This document shows, in pieces, positions 1 through 8,568 of a stretch of DNA of 64,000 nucleotides; position 1 is the stretch's first letter, and each line of letters opens with the position of its first letter. Under the pieces are notes generated by a model, which saw only the letters and a program-made list of their open reading frames with translations, searched no databases and had not been told where the DNA came from. The position numbers and the translations under genes are program-made. Origin of the DNA: Amycolatopsis sp. NBC_01488 (GTDB lineage Bacteria > Actinomycetota > Actinomycetes > Mycobacteriales > Pseudonocardiaceae); NCBI RefSeq assembly GCF_036227105.1, contig NZ_CP109434.1, positions 935,001 through 999,000 on the forward strand, written 5' to 3'.

Positions 1-497
1 ACGCCGTAAGGCAAAACGCCGGGCAGCCGGTCGGCGAGGTCGGCGATCCCCAGCTCACCGAGCATCTCCCGGGCGCGTCCGGCGAGGTCGGATTCGTCGC
101 GCGCCGAGCGGCCCGCGCCGACGAGCGCCGGGAGCACCCCGGTGCGAGCGTGGCGGCCCGCGCCGGCCAGCACGTTCTCCAGCACGGTCAGCCCGGCGAA
201 GAGGCCGAGGCCCTGCAGCGTGCGGACGATCCCGAGGCCCGCGAGGTGCTCGGGGCGGTGGCGCACGAGCGGTTCCCCTCGCCACAGCACCCGGCCCGAC
301 TGCGGCCGGACGAACCCGCAGATGACGTTGAACAGCGTGGTCTTCCCGGCGCCGTTGGGCCCGATGACCCCGACGACAGTGCCGGCGTCAACGCTCAGCC
401 GGACGTCGTGCAACGCGGTGAGCCCGCCGAAGCGCACGGTGAGGCCGTCGACCACGAGCAGGTCCTCGCCCGGCAGGGTCTCACCAAGAAGTGTCAT
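1..497 (-). CDS. Branched-chain amino acid-type ABC transporter ATPase (LivG-like), 3' part cut by window edge
   Basis: This is the N-terminal 165 residues of an ABC ATPase that runs off the left edge. Walker A GPNGAGKTT lies at about residues 46-54, preceded by VRFGGLTAL and followed by FNVICGF, GIVRTLQ and LTVLENV, the pattern of LivG subunits that energise uptake of branched-chain amino acids or similar amides. The visible part stops at LPYG, just before the ABC signature. ATG at 497 is the only good start. The other transporter subunits should lie to the left. A strong hairpin at 675-706 separates it from the substrate-binding gene upstream, which belongs to a different transporter family, so the two are probably not partners. 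Confidence 0.85.
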   Translation of the reverse strand, partial: MTLLGETLPGEDLLVVDGLTVRFGGLTALHDVRLSVDAGTVVGVIGPNGAGKTTLFNVICGFVRPQSGRVLWRGEPLVRHRPEHLAGLGIVRTLQGLGLFAGLTVLENVLAGAGRHARTGVLPALVGAGRSARDESDLAGRAREMLGELGIADLADRLPGVLPYG

Positions 498-674
498 CGA
501 TGACTCTCCTGTCTCACCATGCGGACAACGTCGTACCGCGCGGTCGGTATGAAGAGGGTGGGGCGCGGCGCCGGTCGTGTCAAGGTGCGCACCGGCGTCG
601 AACGGATCAAGGGAACCGGTCCGAAAATTTCGCGAAGCCCGCGTGCCGGGACAAGTCCTTACCGGACACGAAGA

Positions 675-706
675 AGGGCGGGTGCGCTCTTCAGCGCACC
701 CGCCCT
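675..706 (-). terminator. Intrinsic terminator hairpin
   Basis: A perfect 14-bp stem (675-688 with 693-706) closes a CTTC loop and is flanked by short A and T runs on both sides. It lies 17 bases beyond the stop of the substrate-binding protein gene and ends that transcript before the LivG-like gene. Confidence 0.8.
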
Positions 707-722
707 TTCCTTCCGGCTCCGG

Positions 723-1697
723 TCAGCCGGTACTGGCCTGCGGGGTGATCATCGAGGAGGCGTCGATCTTCGTCTGGACGACGCCCAGCTGCTGCAGCAG
801 GTCCGGCACGCGCTGGATGCGGCGGGCGTCCAAGGTGGACCCGAACGCGGGCATCACCATCAGGCTCGCGATGTCCTGGTCCACGTGGGCGTTGCGGACG
901 ACCAGCGGCTCGATCCGGGCCCGGTCGACCGACGCGCGCGTCGCGTTGAGCATCGCGCGCTGGAACGCGAGCATCGTCTTCGGGTGGTCCTGGACCCACT
1001 TGCCCGTCGCGCCGTAGCCGGTGAGCGGGAAGGACTCGGTGCTGCCGCTCGCGGCGTCGATGACCGGGTACGCGCCGGCCGTCTTGGCGGACTGGGTGAG
1101 GAAGGGTTCCGGCTGGTAGGCGGCGTCGACCTTGCCCTGCGCCAGCGCGGCCCCCATCTCCGGCAGCGGCATCGGGACCCACTGCACCTTGCCGGTGTCG
1201 ATCCCGTGGTCGCGCATCACCGACTGGGTCAGGACGTCCGACGCCGCGTTCTTCGAGCTGATCGCGATCCGCTTGCCGTTCAGGTCGTTGACCGTCTTGA
1301 CCGGCGAGTTCGGCACGGTGACGACCTCGTTGCTGCGCGGGCTCGCCGACGTGGCGTCGGCGACCAGGCGGACGTCGGAGCCGTTGTTCTTCGCCAGGAA
1401 GAACAGGGTGTAGGTCGACACCGCGAGGTCGTCCTGGCCGTTCGTCAGCCGGTTCAGCGACTCCTGCCCGCTGGCGGCGAGGTCGGCCTGCACGTCGAGG
1501 CCCTCGGCCTTGAAGTAGCCGCCTTCCTGCGCCAGCCAGAACGTGGCGAGGTCGACGGCGGCGAAGATCGCGACCCGGATCGCCGGCTTCTCGACGGTAC
1601 CGCCGCTACCGGACCCGCTTCGCTGGCTGCACGCGCTCACCAGCGCGAGGACGAGCGCGAGCACGGCGAACCGGCGGGTCGAGGCGCGTTTGAGCAT
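723..1697 (-). CDS. ABC transporter substrate-binding lipoprotein (SsuA/NMT1-like)
   Basis: A 324-residue periplasmic-binding-protein type II fold. The N terminus is a lipoprotein signal with lipobox LVSAC and lipidated Cys23, followed by a Ser/Gly linker. FWLAQEGGYFKAEGLDV near the start, LNGKRIAI and LAQGKVDAAYQPEPF are typical of the sulfonate/nitrate/taurine/thiamine-precursor binding group. The protein would sit on the outer face of the membrane and deliver a small anionic or heteroaromatic ligand; the exact ligand cannot be read. A GAGGAG ribosome site precedes ATG 1697. No cognate permease or ATPase of this family is beside it, so it looks like an orphan binding protein. Confidence 0.85.
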   Translation of the reverse strand: MLKRASTRRFAVLALVLALVSACSQRSGSGSGGTVEKPAIRVAIFAAVDLATFWLAQEGGYFKAEGLDVQADLAASGQESLNRLTNGQDDLAVSTYTLFFLAKNNGSDVRLVADATSASPRSNEVVTVPNSPVKTVNDLNGKRIAISSKNAASDVLTQSVMRDHGIDTGKVQWVPMPLPEMGAALAQGKVDAAYQPEPFLTQSAKTAGAYPVIDAASGSTESFPLTGYGATGKWVQDHPKTMLAFQRAMLNATRASVDRARIEPLVVRNAHVDQDIASLMVMPAFGSTLDARRIQRVPDLLQQLGVVQTKIDASSMITPQASTG

Positions 1698-1721
1698 GCC
1701 ACTCCTCGGAAAAGAATCTTT

Positions 1722-1756
1722 CGATCACGGGAATCCGGCTGGTACAGCCGTGATCG
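1722..1756 (-). promoter_or_regulatory. Inverted repeat upstream of the binding-protein gene
   Basis: CGATCACGG (1722-1730) and CCGTGATCG (1748-1756) are perfect 9-bp arms separated by 17 bases, with a smaller CGGCT/AGCCG hairpin nested inside. The element sits 25-60 bp upstream of the start codon at 1697. It could be an operator or a leader hairpin; nothing visible says which. Confidence 0.4.
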
Positions 1757-1920
1757 CCGGACTGTAGATGACGATTTCCGGGTCCGCAAATACCGCGCCG
1801 GAAAAGCCAGAACGGCGTTCAAACGGGTTATCCACTGACCGGCCGACGGTCACCATCGGAAACAAACCCACGAGAAACCGGCACACAGCGTGATCGATGT
1901 CCGCCATCCAGCCGAGCGCA

Positions 1921-2088
1921 CTACAGCGGATGACCCATCGGGAAAGAGATGGCTCGCGACGCGTCGGTGAGCGAAAAACCGATTCCGCGGTCACCCGTGA
2001 CAAACAGATCGTCTTCGGAAACTCTGGCGGTGGAAATGACGGGGTGGACGATGAACGTGTCGGGGAAGTGCGCGGCGCAGGTCACCAC
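1921..2088 (-). CDS. Small protein of unknown function, in frame after the MFS gene
   Basis: I do not recognise it. The reading frame of the MFS transporter stays open for 77 more codons after its TAG stop. The stretch has the GC-rich third positions of real coding sequence in its first half and a sensible composition, with VTCAAHFPDTFIVHP and LFVTGDRGIGFSL. The best start is GTG at 2088, giving 55 residues, but no convincing ribosome site was seen. It could be a small downstream gene, the degraded C terminus of an older and longer MFS protein, or a product of stop-codon readthrough. Confidence 0.35.
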   Translation of the reverse strand: MVTCAAHFPDTFIVHPVISTARVSEDDLFVTGDRGIGFSLTDASRAISFPMGHPL

Positions 2089-2154
2089 CCAGGGGTCGCC
2101 GATCGTGCCGCTTCCACTGTGGACGGTCGCGGCGACGGCGAACAGTGCGGCCGC

Positions 2155-3399
2155 CTACCTCGCCGCGGGCTCGGCCGGCGTCGTGAAGCGGCGCAAGCCC
2201 GGCGTTCCCGCGCCCACCAGCGCCACCGCCACGACGCACAACAGCCCGCCGCTCACCAGGGCGGCCGTCCCGGACGTCACCCCGGCGACCAGCCCGCCCC
2301 GCAGGTTGCCGAGGTCCGGTCCGGCCTGGCCGACGATCTGCTCCGCCGCCGCGACCCGGCCGAGCAGCGCGTCCGGCGTGTTGAGCTGCACCAGCGCCCC
2401 GCGCGACACCACCGAAACCGTGTCCGCCGCGCCCGCCAGCGCCAGGCACGCGAGACCGAGCCACGGGTCCGGCGCCAACCCGAAGACCACCAGCGCCCCG
2501 CCCCACGCGGCCGATCCGGCGAGCATCACCAGGCCCGGCCGCGGCAGCCGGGTGAACGTCCCCGAGAACACCGACGCCGCCACCCCGCCCACCGCGATCG
2601 CCGACAGGAACAGCCCCAGGGTCCGCGGGTCGCCGTCGAAGCGTTCCGCGTTCACCAGCGGGAACAGGCTGATCGGCATCGACAGCACCGTCGCGGCGAG
2701 GTCGGTCAGCAGCGCGCCCCGGACGACCGGGGTGCGCACCAGGAACGCCAGCCCGTCCAGCACCCCGCGCAGCCCGGGCCGCGACGGCTCGCCGTCGGGC
2801 CGCATCGGCGGGAGGCCGAGGACGCCGTAGAACGCCATGGCGAACGTCAGCGCGTCGACGAGGTAGCAGCCGCCCACTCCGAAGCGGCCCAGCAGCAGCC
2901 CGCCCAGCGCCGGGCCGAGCAGCATCGCGCCCTGGAACGCGATCCGGTTCAGCGCCAGCCCGGCCGGAAGCTGCTCCGGCGTCAGCAGCCGCGGGACGAA
3001 CGTGCGCGCCACCGGGCCGCCGCCCGCGACGAAGCAGGACTGCACGGCCACCAGCCCCAGCACGGCCGGCACCGGCACGTCACCGAGGAACCCTTGCGCG
3101 GCAAGGAAAACCGAGCAGACGGCCTGTCCGGCGGTGGTGCGGAGCGCGAACCTCCGCCGGTCGACGCGGTCCACCAGCGACCCGGCGAACAGCCCGAAGA
3201 CGACCACGGGCAAGGCTTGGGCGAGCCCGACGGCGCCGGTCCAGACCGTGCTGCGCGTCTGCTCCCAGACCTGGAACAGCACGGCGACGAGCGTCATCTG
3301 CGCCCCGAAGCCCGAGAACACCCGCCCGAACCAGAGCCGCCGGAAGGCGGGCGACACGCGCAGCGGGGTCAGGTCGACGAAGGCACGGCTCAGTGACAC
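2155..3399 (-). CDS. MFS transporter (EntS-like exporter group)
   Basis: A 414-residue, highly hydrophobic protein with about 12 membrane segments. It opens with LRVSPAFRRLWFGRVFSGFGAQM, and the loop after the second segment has GSLVDRVDRRR, the MFS motif A region. These features match the MFS_3/enterobactin-exporter-like group, usually small-molecule or siderophore exporters. The start is GTG at 3399. Only 21 bp separate it from the O-methyltransferase gene upstream on the same strand, so the two are very likely co-transcribed, and the simplest inference is export of the methylated product. The frame continues open beyond the stop (see the small ORF at 1921-2088). Confidence 0.85.
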   Translation of the reverse strand: MSLSRAFVDLTPLRVSPAFRRLWFGRVFSGFGAQMTLVAVLFQVWEQTRSTVWTGAVGLAQALPVVVFGLFAGSLVDRVDRRRFALRTTAGQAVCSVFLAAQGFLGDVPVPAVLGLVAVQSCFVAGGGPVARTFVPRLLTPEQLPAGLALNRIAFQGAMLLGPALGGLLLGRFGVGGCYLVDALTFAMAFYGVLGLPPMRPDGEPSRPGLRGVLDGLAFLVRTPVVRGALLTDLAATVLSMPISLFPLVNAERFDGDPRTLGLFLSAIAVGGVAASVFSGTFTRLPRPGLVMLAGSAAWGGALVVFGLAPDPWLGLACLALAGAADTVSVVSRGALVQLNTPDALLGRVAAAEQIVGQAGPDLGNLRGGLVAGVTSGTAALVSGGLLCVVAVALVGAGTPGLRRFTTPAEPAAR

Positions 3400-3420
3400 G
3401 GGACGAAATCGTAACAGCGC

Positions 3421-4401
3421 TTATGCAATGTGGAACTCGAGCAGGGACCGCCCGCCGCTGACGTCCGTGACCGCGTCGAGCACCAGGCCGTGGGCCGAGG
3501 CGAGCGCACGGAACTCGGAGACGCGGCGTTCCCGGCCGCCGAACATGACGAGCATGGCCAGGTCCATCTCGGTGCGGCCCCGCCGCCCGCCGACCGCCTC
3601 GACGACCAGCACCCGGCCGTCCGGGCGAGCCGCCTCGACGCAGCGGGCGAGCACGCGACCGGCGTGCTCGTCGTCCCAGTTGTGCAGGATGTCGCACAGC
3701 AGGTAGGCGTCCGCTCCCGCCGGGAGCGGGTCGAAGAAGCTGCGCGTGATCGCCTCGGCTCGGTCTTCGAGCCCGTGCGCGGCGAAGGTCCGGGTGGCCA
3801 CCGAGACGTCGAGGTCGACCAGCCGGCCCCGCGTCCCGGGGTGGGCGGCCAGGATCGCGGCGAGCAGGGTGCCCGGGCCGCCGCCGACGTCGACGACGGT
3901 GGCGAACCGGCCCCAGTCGTAGCCGCCCGCGAGCTGTGGGACCTCGGCGTGCAGCCGGTGCGTCATCTGCCGGTCGAACGACTCGCGCAGCGGCGGGTGC
4001 TCGGTCAGGTCGGCCCAGAACCCCCGCCCGTACCGGCGGTCGTACCCCGCTTCGCCGGTGGTGACGCTGTGCAGCAGCTCGGTGAACGCCAGCTCGGCGC
4101 GCCCGCCCGCGGTGTCCAGGTTCAGCAGGACGGTGACGAGGCTGTCGCCGCAGAGGTTTTCGCCGTACTCCGTGGTCCGGTAGCCGGCCGGGGTGTTGTC
4201 GAAGAACCCCAGCTTCGCGAGGTGTCCCAGCAGCAGGTCGAGCGGGACCGGCGCGACGCCGAGCTCGGCCGCCAGCCGGTCCGGGGCGACCTCCTCGCCA
4301 CGCAACCGGTCCGGCAACCCCAGGGTCACCGCCACGCGCAACGCCATGGGCGTCGCCAGGCCGGCCATGCGCAGAATCGTGTTCGCGTCGTCACTCCCCA
4401 T
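3421..4401 (-). CDS. SAM-dependent O-methyltransferase (acetylserotonin/DnrK-like)
   Basis: A 326-residue class I methyltransferase of the small-molecule O-methyltransferase family. An N-terminal dimerisation/winged-helix domain (about 1-105, with VTLGLPDRLRG and LLLGHLAKLGFFD) precedes the SAM-binding motif VVDVGGGPGTL at about residue 167. LLCDILHNWDDEH near residue 234 holds the His that acts as general base in this family. It would methylate a phenolic or polyketide-type hydroxyl in the cytoplasm. It is first in a two-gene unit with the MFS exporter, and its promoter region is shared with the small secreted-peptide gene at 4540. Substrate unknown. Confidence 0.85.
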   Translation of the reverse strand: MGSDDANTILRMAGLATPMALRVAVTLGLPDRLRGEEVAPDRLAAELGVAPVPLDLLLGHLAKLGFFDNTPAGYRTTEYGENLCGDSLVTVLLNLDTAGGRAELAFTELLHSVTTGEAGYDRRYGRGFWADLTEHPPLRESFDRQMTHRLHAEVPQLAGGYDWGRFATVVDVGGGPGTLLAAILAAHPGTRGRLVDLDVSVATRTFAAHGLEDRAEAITRSFFDPLPAGADAYLLCDILHNWDDEHAGRVLARCVEAARPDGRVLVVEAVGGRRGRTEMDLAMLVMFGGRERRVSEFRALASAHGLVLDAVTDVSGGRSLLEFHIA

Positions 4402-4539
4402 GGCCGATCATGGTGGCACCCGGCGGATTCCCTCCACAAGGGACATTCGGTGACCGGATGACCACTGCGGGCGAAGGGAAGCGGTTTGGAAGCCGGCTCG
4501 GGCAAGATCGGCCGCAATCCGAAACCGAGGAGTCGAACC

Positions 4540-4713
4540 ATGAACGCCCGTTTGTTCCAGGCCGTCATCGGCACGGCCTTTGTGGCCGCCCTGGTCTTCG
4601 CGCCCGCCGCCCAGGCGGCCGAGAAGCCGCCTCAGCCCACCCCGTCCATCGGCGTCGGTCCCTACATCGGCGACTCGCCCAAGCCCGGGACGGCCAACGC
4701 CGACACCAAGTAG
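4540..4713 (+). CDS. Small secreted peptide
   Basis: A 57-residue product, MNARLFQAVIGTAFVAALVF..., with a classic Sec signal peptide ending AAQAAEK and a mature part of only about 30 Pro/Gly-rich residues. The start at 4540 has a GAGGAG ribosome site; an in-frame ATG further upstream lacks one and would place residues before the signal peptide. No family is recognised. Its last 50 bp overlap the end of the convergent thioesterase-like gene. Confidence 0.6.
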   Translation: MNARLFQAVIGTAFVAALVFAPAAQAAEKPPQPTPSIGVGPYIGDSPKPGTANADTK

Positions 4714-5276
4714 CCCGCGCGCAGGACGGCGTCGCGCAGCAACGCGCCGCTGTCACGCTCCCGGGCCGGGGCGAGCACGAACCCGGCGTGGGTGTGCTCG
4801 CCCCAGCCCGTCATCACGTGCGGCTCGCCGATGCCGCGGATCGGGCACGGCAACGGCGGCGCGACGGGCACGTGCGCGTCGCTGGCCAGCAGGCTGACGT
4901 CCGCGCGGGCCGCCTGCTCCGGCACCGCCCGCGCGGCCCGGTCCGGTGGCGCCTGGTGCGCCACGACGAGTGCCCGCGGGACCCCCAGTCCCGCGGCCAC
5001 CCGCCGCTGCGCCAGCCGGTAGGCGACCAGCGCGCCCAGCCCCGCACCGAAGAGCACGTGCGGGCGGGCGAGCACCCCGGCCAGTTCGGCCGCGAGGGAC
5101 TCGACGAGCAGCCACATGTCCCGGTACGGGTGCTCGTCGCGGCGCTCGCCCCGCCCGGGCAGCTCGACGACCCGCACCGCGATCCGCGGATCGCGCCAGG
5201 CCCGGTACCGGCCGGCTGCCTCCCCCGCGTCCGGGAAGCAGACGAACAGCAGACGCTCGGCTTCGTCGGTGTCCAC
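4662..5276 (-). CDS. Type II thioesterase-like protein lacking catalytic residues
   Basis: An alpha/beta hydrolase of the type II thioesterase family that edits carrier proteins in polyketide and nonribosomal peptide synthesis. The family opening is clear (LLFVCFPDAGEAAGRYRAW, then VELPGRGERRDE), but the nucleophile motif GHSMG reads GAGLG (about residues 77-81), so the catalytic Ser is Gly. The usual Asp region reads GIGEPHV, and the C-terminal GGHF motif is absent. All three catalytic positions therefore seem lost, suggesting a non-catalytic acyl-binding or regulatory protein, or decay. GTG 5276 with an AAAGGGGG site is preferred over ATG 5324. It is divergent from the SARP gene; no synthase lies in the window. 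Confidence 0.75.
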   Translation of the reverse strand: MDTDEAERLLFVCFPDAGEAAGRYRAWRDPRIAVRVVELPGRGERRDEHPYRDMWLLVESLAAELAGVLARPHVLFGAGLGALVAYRLAQRRVAAGLGVPRALVVAHQAPPDRAARAVPEQAARADVSLLASDAHVPVAPPLPCPIRGIGEPHVMTGWGEHTHAGFVLAPARERDSGALLRDAVLRAGYLVSALAVPGLGESPM

Positions 5277-5361
5277 CCGCGGCCCCCTTTTCTCCTTGGC
5301 CGGGGATAGGGTCGACGACGGCACTTCCGTTCCGCTTCGGTCGGCCTTCTGGGGGCTCCAC

Positions 5362-8300
5362 GTGCGCTACCGCCTGCTCGGGCCGGTCACGGTCCTCGGC
5401 GACGCGGGCGCCGTCCGGCCCGGCGGCCAGAAGCAGACGTCCGTGCTGGCCGCGCTCCTGCTGAACCCGAACCGGGTGGTCAGCGAAGACCGGCTCATCG
5501 ACCTGACCTGGGGCGAAAACGCGCCGCCGAGCGTGCGCGGGCGGCTGCAGGTGCACATCTCCGAGCTGCGGAAGCTCCTCGGCCGCGACGCCATCGTCCG
5601 GCGCGCGCCCGGCTACGTGCTCGAGGTCGCGCCCGGCGACCGGGACCTCGACGTGTTCGACGACGAGGTCGCCCGGGCCAGGGCCACGTCCGGGCCGGAC
5701 GCCGTCGCGCACCTGCGGGCCGCGCTGGCGCTGTGGGAAGGCAGCCCGCTCGGCGGGGTGAGCGAGCCGCTGGCCGACCACGAAGGCCCGGCGCTGGCCG
5801 AACGCCGGCTCGTCGCGCTGGAGGAGCTGTACGAACAGGAACTGGCTTCGGGACGGCACAGCGAGGTGGTCGGGGAACTGCGCCGGCTCGTCGACGAGCA
5901 CCCGTTCCGGGAACGGCCGCGCGCCGCGCTGATGCTCGCGCTGCACCGCTGCGGCCGCACGCCGGAAGCCCTCGAGACGTACACGCGGGCGCACGACCTG
6001 TTCGTGGACGAGCTCGGCATCGAACCCGGCCAGGCCCTGCAGGACCTGCGGACGCGGATCCTGCGCGGCGAAGGCGACCCGGCGCCGGTCGTGCCGCGGC
6101 CCGCCGAGCTGCCGCTGGACGTCCGCGGGTTCACCGGCCGGGCACCGGAGCTGGCCGCGCTCGACGAGCCCGGCGACGTCTGGGTGATCACCGGCACCGC
6201 CGGCGTCGGCAAGACCGCGCTGGCCGTGCACTGGGCCCACACCGCGCGGGCGCGCTTCCCCGACGGCCAGCTGTACGTGAACCTGCGCGGCTTCGACGCC
6301 GACGACGAGCCGCTCACCCCCGCCGCCGCGCTCGCCCAGCTGCTGCGCACCCTCGGCGTCGACCTCCGCGACGTGCCGCCCGGCCTCGACGACCAGAGCA
6401 AGCTCTACCGCTCGCTGCTGGCCGACCGGCAGGCGCTGGTCGTGCTGGACAACGCCCGCGACGCCGCCCAGGTGCTGCCGCTGCTGCCGTCGTCGGGCCG
6501 CGTCCTGGTGACCAGCCGGCACCGGCTCGACGAGCTCGTCGCCCGCACCGGCGCGCACTCGCTGGGCCTGGCGCAGCTGCGGGAGGCCGACTCACGCGCG
6601 TTGCTCGTCGCCCTGCTCGGCGAGCGGGCCACCGCCGAACCCGAAGCGGCGGATGAGCTGGCGCGGCTCTGCGGGCACCACCCGCTCGCCCTGCGGATCG
6701 CGGCGGCGAACACCGGGGTCGCGAGCCTCGGCGAGCTCGTCGACGAGCTGCGCGGCGACCCCCTGGCCCAGCTCGGCTTCGACGGTTCCGAGGAGAGCGC
6801 CGTCGCGAAGGCGTTTTCGGTGTCCTACCAGGCGTTGCCGCCCGGGCTGCGGCAGGCGTTCCGGCTGCTCGCGCTGGTGCCGGGGGCCGACTTCACGGCG
6901 ATCGCCGCGGCGGCGCTGCTGGACGTGCCGGTCGAGGAAGCGACCCGGCGGCTGCGCGGGCTGGCCGCGGCGAACCTCCTGGAGGCGCACGCGCCCCGCC
7001 GCTTCCGGTTCCACGACCTCGCTCGGCGCTACGCCGAGCGGTGCGTCCGCGCCGACGAGGAGGAAGCCGCGCGCGAGAAGGCGTGGGAGCGGCTGTTCAC
7101 CGGCTACTGCGCGGCCGCGGACGCCGCCGTCGCGCTGCTCGGCGCGCGGATCGTGGCGCTACCGCGCGAAGACGCCCCGGCGGCGGTGAGCCCGGTCGCC
7201 TTCGCCGACGCCGCGGCCGCCGTGGCCTGGCTGGACGTCGAGGTGCCGAACCTGGCCGCGGCGTTGCGGCTGGCCGCGACGCGGGGGCCGTACCCCGCCG
7301 CGTGGTACCTCGCCGACGCGCTGCGGCGGTTCTTCCACGACCACGGCCGCCGCGCGGAGTGGCTGGAGCTCGCGCCGATCGTGCTGGACGCGGCGCGGGA
7401 GCACGGCGCCCGGCCGGCCGAGGCGCTGGTGCACCTCTCGATCGGTGGCGCGTACTTCCGCGAGGGCCAGCACGAGGCCGGCATCCGGCACTCGGAGAAG
7501 GCGGTGCTGGCCAGCCGGGCGTGCGGCTGGCGCGAGTGCGAGGCGACGGCCGTCGCGAACCTGGGGTCGATGCTGGAGTGGACCGGCCGGCTGTCGGAGG
7601 CGGTCGAGCACAGCCGGCGCGCGATCCAGCTGTTCCGCGAGCTGGAGAACGCCTCCGGCGAGGCGCTGGCGCTGAACTCGCTGAGCTGCCACTACCGGCA
7701 GCTGGGCCGGCTGGAGCAGGCCGAGGACTGCCTGTGCGAGGCGGTCGCGCTGTGCCGCCGGGAGAGCCTGCGGTTCTGGGAGGCGGCGAACCTCGCCGAC
7801 CTCGGCTGGGTGCTGCTGGAGACGGGCCGGTTCGACGACGCGGCCGAAGCCGTCGAGCAGTCGTTGAGCACGTTCCGCGGCCTCGGCTCGAGCTTCGGCG
7901 AGGCGACGGCGCTCACGGCGTTGAGCGCGCTGCAGGGCGCCCGCGGAGAGCACGCCGCCGCGTCGCGAACGGCGGCGGAGGCGCTGGAGCGCGTCCGCCG
8001 CGACGGCGACCGCCAAGCGGAAGCGGCGGCGTTGATCGCCCTCGGGCGCGCGTCGGAAGCCGGCGGCGACCTGGCACTGGCGGAGCGCGTGCTGAGCGAG
8101 GCGCGGGCGCTGGCGGTGGAGTCGGGCCTGCGCGGTCAGCTGGCCGAGGCGTCGGCGACGCTGGCGTGGGTACTGGCGGCGGCCGGCCGCGTACCGGAAG
8201 CGGGTGAGCACGCGCGAACGGCGTTGGACGCGGCGCGCGCGGGCGGCTACCGCCTCCTGGAGGCCCAGGCACTGCTCGGCTTGGCGGCGGTGGAAGGCGC

Positions 8301-8433
8301 GGCCGGCCGGTCGATGCTGGCGGACGGGACGGCGCGGGAGGCCCGGGGCCTGTACCGGTCGGTCGGGCACGTGACGGGAGAGGCGCTGGCGGAGCGGTTT
8401 CTGGCGGACTTCGCCCGCCGCGCCACCGGATGA
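5362..8433 (+). CDS. SARP-family transcriptional regulator (AfsR-like, with NB-ARC and TPR)
   Basis: A 1023-residue regulator. The first 95 residues are an OmpR-type winged helix (RYRLLGPVTVL, RLQVHISELRKLLG, PGYVLEV), then a bacterial activator domain to about 250 (ALMLALHRCGRTPEALETY, DELGIEPG), an NB-ARC ATPase with Walker A GTAGVGKT at about 278-285 and VVLDNARD as Walker B, and a long C-terminal TPR array (about 640-1015). Such proteins activate secondary-metabolite genes by binding direct repeats near promoters, with nucleotide and TPR modules sensing signals. GTG 5362 begins the SARP domain exactly and has GGGGG upstream. It is divergent from the thioesterase-like gene, its most likely partner or target. 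Confidence 0.93.
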   Translation: MRYRLLGPVTVLGDAGAVRPGGQKQTSVLAALLLNPNRVVSEDRLIDLTWGENAPPSVRGRLQVHISELRKLLGRDAIVRRAPGYVLEVAPGDRDLDVFDDEVARARATSGPDAVAHLRAALALWEGSPLGGVSEPLADHEGPALAERRLVALEELYEQELASGRHSEVVGELRRLVDEHPFRERPRAALMLALHRCGRTPEALETYTRAHDLFVDELGIEPGQALQDLRTRILRGEGDPAPVVPRPAELPLDVRGFTGRAPELAALDEPGDVWVITGTAGVGKTALAVHWAHTARARFPDGQLYVNLRGFDADDEPLTPAAALAQLLRTLGVDLRDVPPGLDDQSKLYRSLLADRQALVVLDNARDAAQVLPLLPSSGRVLVTSRHRLDELVARTGAHSLGLAQLREADSRALLVALLGERATAEPEAADELARLCGHHPLALRIAAANTGVASLGELVDELRGDPLAQLGFDGSEESAVAKAFSVSYQALPPGLRQAFRLLALVPGADFTAIAAAALLDVPVEEATRRLRGLAAANLLEAHAPRRFRFHDLARRYAERCVRADEEEAAREKAWERLFTGYCAAADAAVALLGARIVALPREDAPAAVSPVAFADAAAAVAWLDVEVPNLAAALRLAATRGPYPAAWYLADALRRFFHDHGRRAEWLELAPIVLDAAREHGARPAEALVHLSIGGAYFREGQHEAGIRHSEKAVLASRACGWRECEATAVANLGSMLEWTGRLSEAVEHSRRAIQLFRELENASGEALALNSLSCHYRQLGRLEQAEDCLCEAVALCRRESLRFWEAANLADLGWVLLETGRFDDAAEAVEQSLSTFRGLGSSFGEATALTALSALQGARGEHAAASRTAAEALERVRRDGDRQAEAAALIALGRASEAGGDLALAERVLSEARALAVESGLRGQLAEASATLAWVLAAAGRVPEAGEHARTALDAARAGGYRLLEAQALLGLAAVEGAAGRSMLADGTAREARGLYRSVGHVTGEALAERFLADFARRATG

Positions 8434-8568
8434 CTTCGCCGGGCGTGCCCGGCGCGGCGATATCCACAGCCACGCGGATTCCGCGTGGCGGCCCGGAAAG
8501 CCCGCGCCGCGCGGCGCGACCGGATGAGCGGTGTTACCTCCGGCCCGCCCGCGCGACATACTGAACCC

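Noticed and set aside
519-1838. A long open frame on the + strand opposite the substrate-binding protein gene
   Set aside because: It is Arg/Gly/Asp-rich with unnatural composition, has no family motif, and is antisense to a gene with a clear lipobox and fold.
1725-2003. A 92-codon frame on the minus strand upstream of the binding protein
   Set aside because: It overlaps the better candidate small frame at 1921-2088, crosses the inverted repeat at 1722-1756, and has no ribosome site or motif.
5116-5361. N-terminal extension of the SARP gene
   Set aside because: The extra 82 codons are antisense to the thioesterase-like gene; the conserved SARP start is at GTG 5362.
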